Assembly: GCA_963932955.1 (NCBI GenBank)
Contig: CAWVRK010000014.1
Span: 1 to 53,467, forward strand
Direction: 5' to 3'
DNA length: 53,467 nucleotides
From: Flavicella sp963932955
GTDB lineage: Bacteria > Bacteroidota > Bacteroidia > Flavobacteriales > Flavobacteriaceae
The notes beneath the pieces were generated by a model that searched no databases, was not told where the DNA came from, and saw only the letters and a program-made list of their open reading frames with translations. Shown piece after piece: positions 52,307 through 53,467 of this stretch; the stretch's first letter is position 1, and each line of letters opens with the position of its first letter. The position numbers were made by a program, and so were the translations under genes.

Positions 52307-53158
52307 TTCATTGAGTGGGTTATTCCACACCTTATTGAAAAATACAAAACCATTCTGCAATTAAAAAGATACAGTCCTAGTACTATTAGTTCTTATTCAA
52401 ACTTTATGCATCAATTTTGAAATCGATTTAATTTTACCGAAAAAGAGTTGTTTGAAATATCAAATAAAGAAATCATTAGGTCTTGCATCACCTTAATTCA
52501 GGAGAAAAAATATTCCCATTCTTCTCAAAAACAGTTTTTAGGATCTATCAAGAAATTTTACTCAGAATGTTTTAGAAGGCGTATTGACGTGTCCGTTATA
52601 TATCCTTCAAGAAGCCCGAGAGAGTTGCCAGATATTTTATCGCTTAATGAAGTAAAGAACTTGTTGAATGGAACAAAAAACATGAAACACAAGGCAATAT
52701 TAGCAACAATTTATGGGTTGGGATTGAGAATAAGTGAGTTGATACATTTACAAGTAAAAGATATTGATAGTGATAGAATGGTTGTGTTTATTAGACAAGC
52801 GAAAGGTAAAAAAGACCGAGCCGTTATGTTGCCAGAAAATTTATTAAAATTGCTTAGAAATTATTTTTTAGAATACAATCCCAACAGCTATCTTTTTGAA
52901 GGTCAAAAATCTCCACACTATTCTGCTTCAAGTATCAGAAAAATTTTAAGGAAGTCTATTGAAAAAATGGGGATTACAAAAAAAGTAAAAGTTCACACTC
53001 TAAGACATAGCTTTGCTACCCATTTATTAGAAAATGGTACAGATGTTCGTATGATTCAAAAATTATTGGGACACAACAACCTCAATACAACAATGATGTA
53101 TACACAGGTTGCAAATTCTAACATTTCAAAAGTTAAAAGTCCTCTAGATTTACTTTGA
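52307..53158 (+). pseudogene. Tyrosine recombinase/integrase, broken at the N-terminus
   Basis: The frame encodes the end of an N-terminal SAM-like domain (LKRYSPSTISSYSNFMHQF), then an in-frame TGA at 52418-52420, and continues as a full catalytic domain: GLRISELIHL (Arg), AKGKKDRAV (Lys), HTLRHSFATHLLENG (His and Arg), LLGHNN and MMYTQV (Tyr). No ATG, GTG or TTG starts the frame upstream of ATG 52406 before the stop at 52262, so the true N-terminus seems lost. The part from TTG 52448 could still be made (236 residues), but without the DNA-binding arm. It lies at the end of the cassette-like island and is a likely relic of its mobility. Confidence 0.7.
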
Positions 53159-53430
53159 TACTTCAGAATTTTCTCTACGCTCTCTATTGGGAAATAAGCA
53201 AACGCTGCTTGCAGCCCCTATGTATAAAACCAACAAAGCCCTCACAAATAAATATGCAGGGATTTTTAGGATTTTATCCACAGTTTTGCTGTGCTTCAAT
53301 GTGGAGACGCCAGGAATGACTGGCATCTTTTCCTGGCCTCCCGCTTGGGAAATGTCCTGATCCTATTCTTACAGACCAGTAGTCTTAAAATAAAAAATCT
53401 GCTCAAGCAAGCTTGGCAGATTTTCTGTTT
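53159..53430. other. Structured non-coding region downstream of the integrase remnant
   Basis: No gene is apparent. It holds a consensus DnaA box TTATCCACA (53274-53282), a CACAG/CTGTG hairpin (53279-53293), a perfect GCCAGGAA/TTCCTGGC hairpin (53309-53316 with 53330-53337) and a terminator (53398-53422). An unannotated small RNA is possible but cannot be established. Confidence 0.45.
53398..53422. terminator. Terminator near the right edge
   Basis: ATCTGC and GCAGAT arms with flanking A and T runs enclose a loop containing CAAG/CTTG. The minus-strand T-run is the longer, favouring a minus-strand gene ending just to its right. Confidence 0.6.
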
Positions 53431-53467
53431 TTAATCCTGATGGGTATCAGGTCGCTTCATCGTGGAG
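53431..53467 (-). CDS. Possible C-terminus of a minus-strand gene (partial)
   Basis: The minus strand entering from the window edge reads STMKRPDTHQD and a TAA at 53433-53431, followed at once by the terminator with its longer T-run on this strand. A second open minus frame (LHDEAT, stop near 53447) cannot be excluded. Only 11 residues are visible, so the identity is unknown. Confidence 0.35.
   Translation of the reverse strand, partial: STMKRPDTHQD

Overview
The window looks like a chromosome segment from a member of the Bacteroidota, most likely a marine Flavobacteriaceae. The evidence is: AT-rich DNA with A-rich leaders and almost no Shine-Dalgarno sequences; promoters of the TTTG-N20-TAnnTTTG type; a Porin_10 outer-membrane protein, DUF5683, DUF6702 and DUF3467 proteins; a WbqC family protein; and a very large surface protein ending in a type IX secretion (T9SS) sorting domain. 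No species can be named from sequence alone.

Layout. 1-5 kb: the end of an unknown gene coupled to a DUF5522 protein, pyrF on the opposite strand, then pspC-like, a K+ channel, an alanine/Na+ symporter and a helix-hairpin-helix protein. 5-7.9 kb: acyl-CoA dehydrogenase, rpsU (with a strikingly perfect Shine-Dalgarno), xerC and hpf. 7.9-21.5 kb: the translation/transcription super-locus tRNA-Thr(TGT)-Tyr-Gly-Thr(GGT)-tuf-tRNA-Trp-secE-nusG-rplKAJL-rpoB-rpoC-DUF3467, with hairpins at most internal junctions. 21.6-24 kb: ettA and a convergent Crp/Fnr regulator.

24-38.4 kb is almost entirely minus strand. One block runs parA-parB-DUF5683-dapB-lepB-wbqC-like, with an M1 peptidase and a DUF6702 protein upstream. 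A second, tightly packed block is dapF-GNAT-mltG. An FAD oxidoreductase and a Porin_10 protein lie further upstream. Together these cover chromosome segregation, diaminopimelate/lysine and peptidoglycan synthesis, and protein export. rnhB follows on the plus strand. 39.3-43.5 kb holds a fdhD, YdeP-type molybdopterin oxidoreductase and unknown 132-aa protein cluster, plus an acyl-CoA thioesterase.

43.8-49.2 kb carries two surface proteins: a lipoprotein that is nearly all one glycan-binding-like domain, and a 1499-residue CotH-kinase protein with three copies of another glycan-binding-like domain. 49.2-53.2 kb is an accessory island of small genes (DUF2752, CD225/dispanin, an HTH regulator, a PH-like protein with a 31-aa membrane peptide, a 1-Cys peroxiredoxin). 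It is interspersed with long inverted repeats, attC-like hairpins and a broken tyrosine recombinase, and looks like an array of mobile gene cassettes. The last 300 bases are structured non-coding DNA that may precede the end of a minus-strand gene.

Most of the window is well-conserved housekeeping sequence. The least explained parts are the rpsU leader (mini-ORF overlapping an extreme Shine-Dalgarno), the parS-like palindrome behind rpoC, the unknown protein beside the YdeP oxidoreductase, and the cassette-like island.
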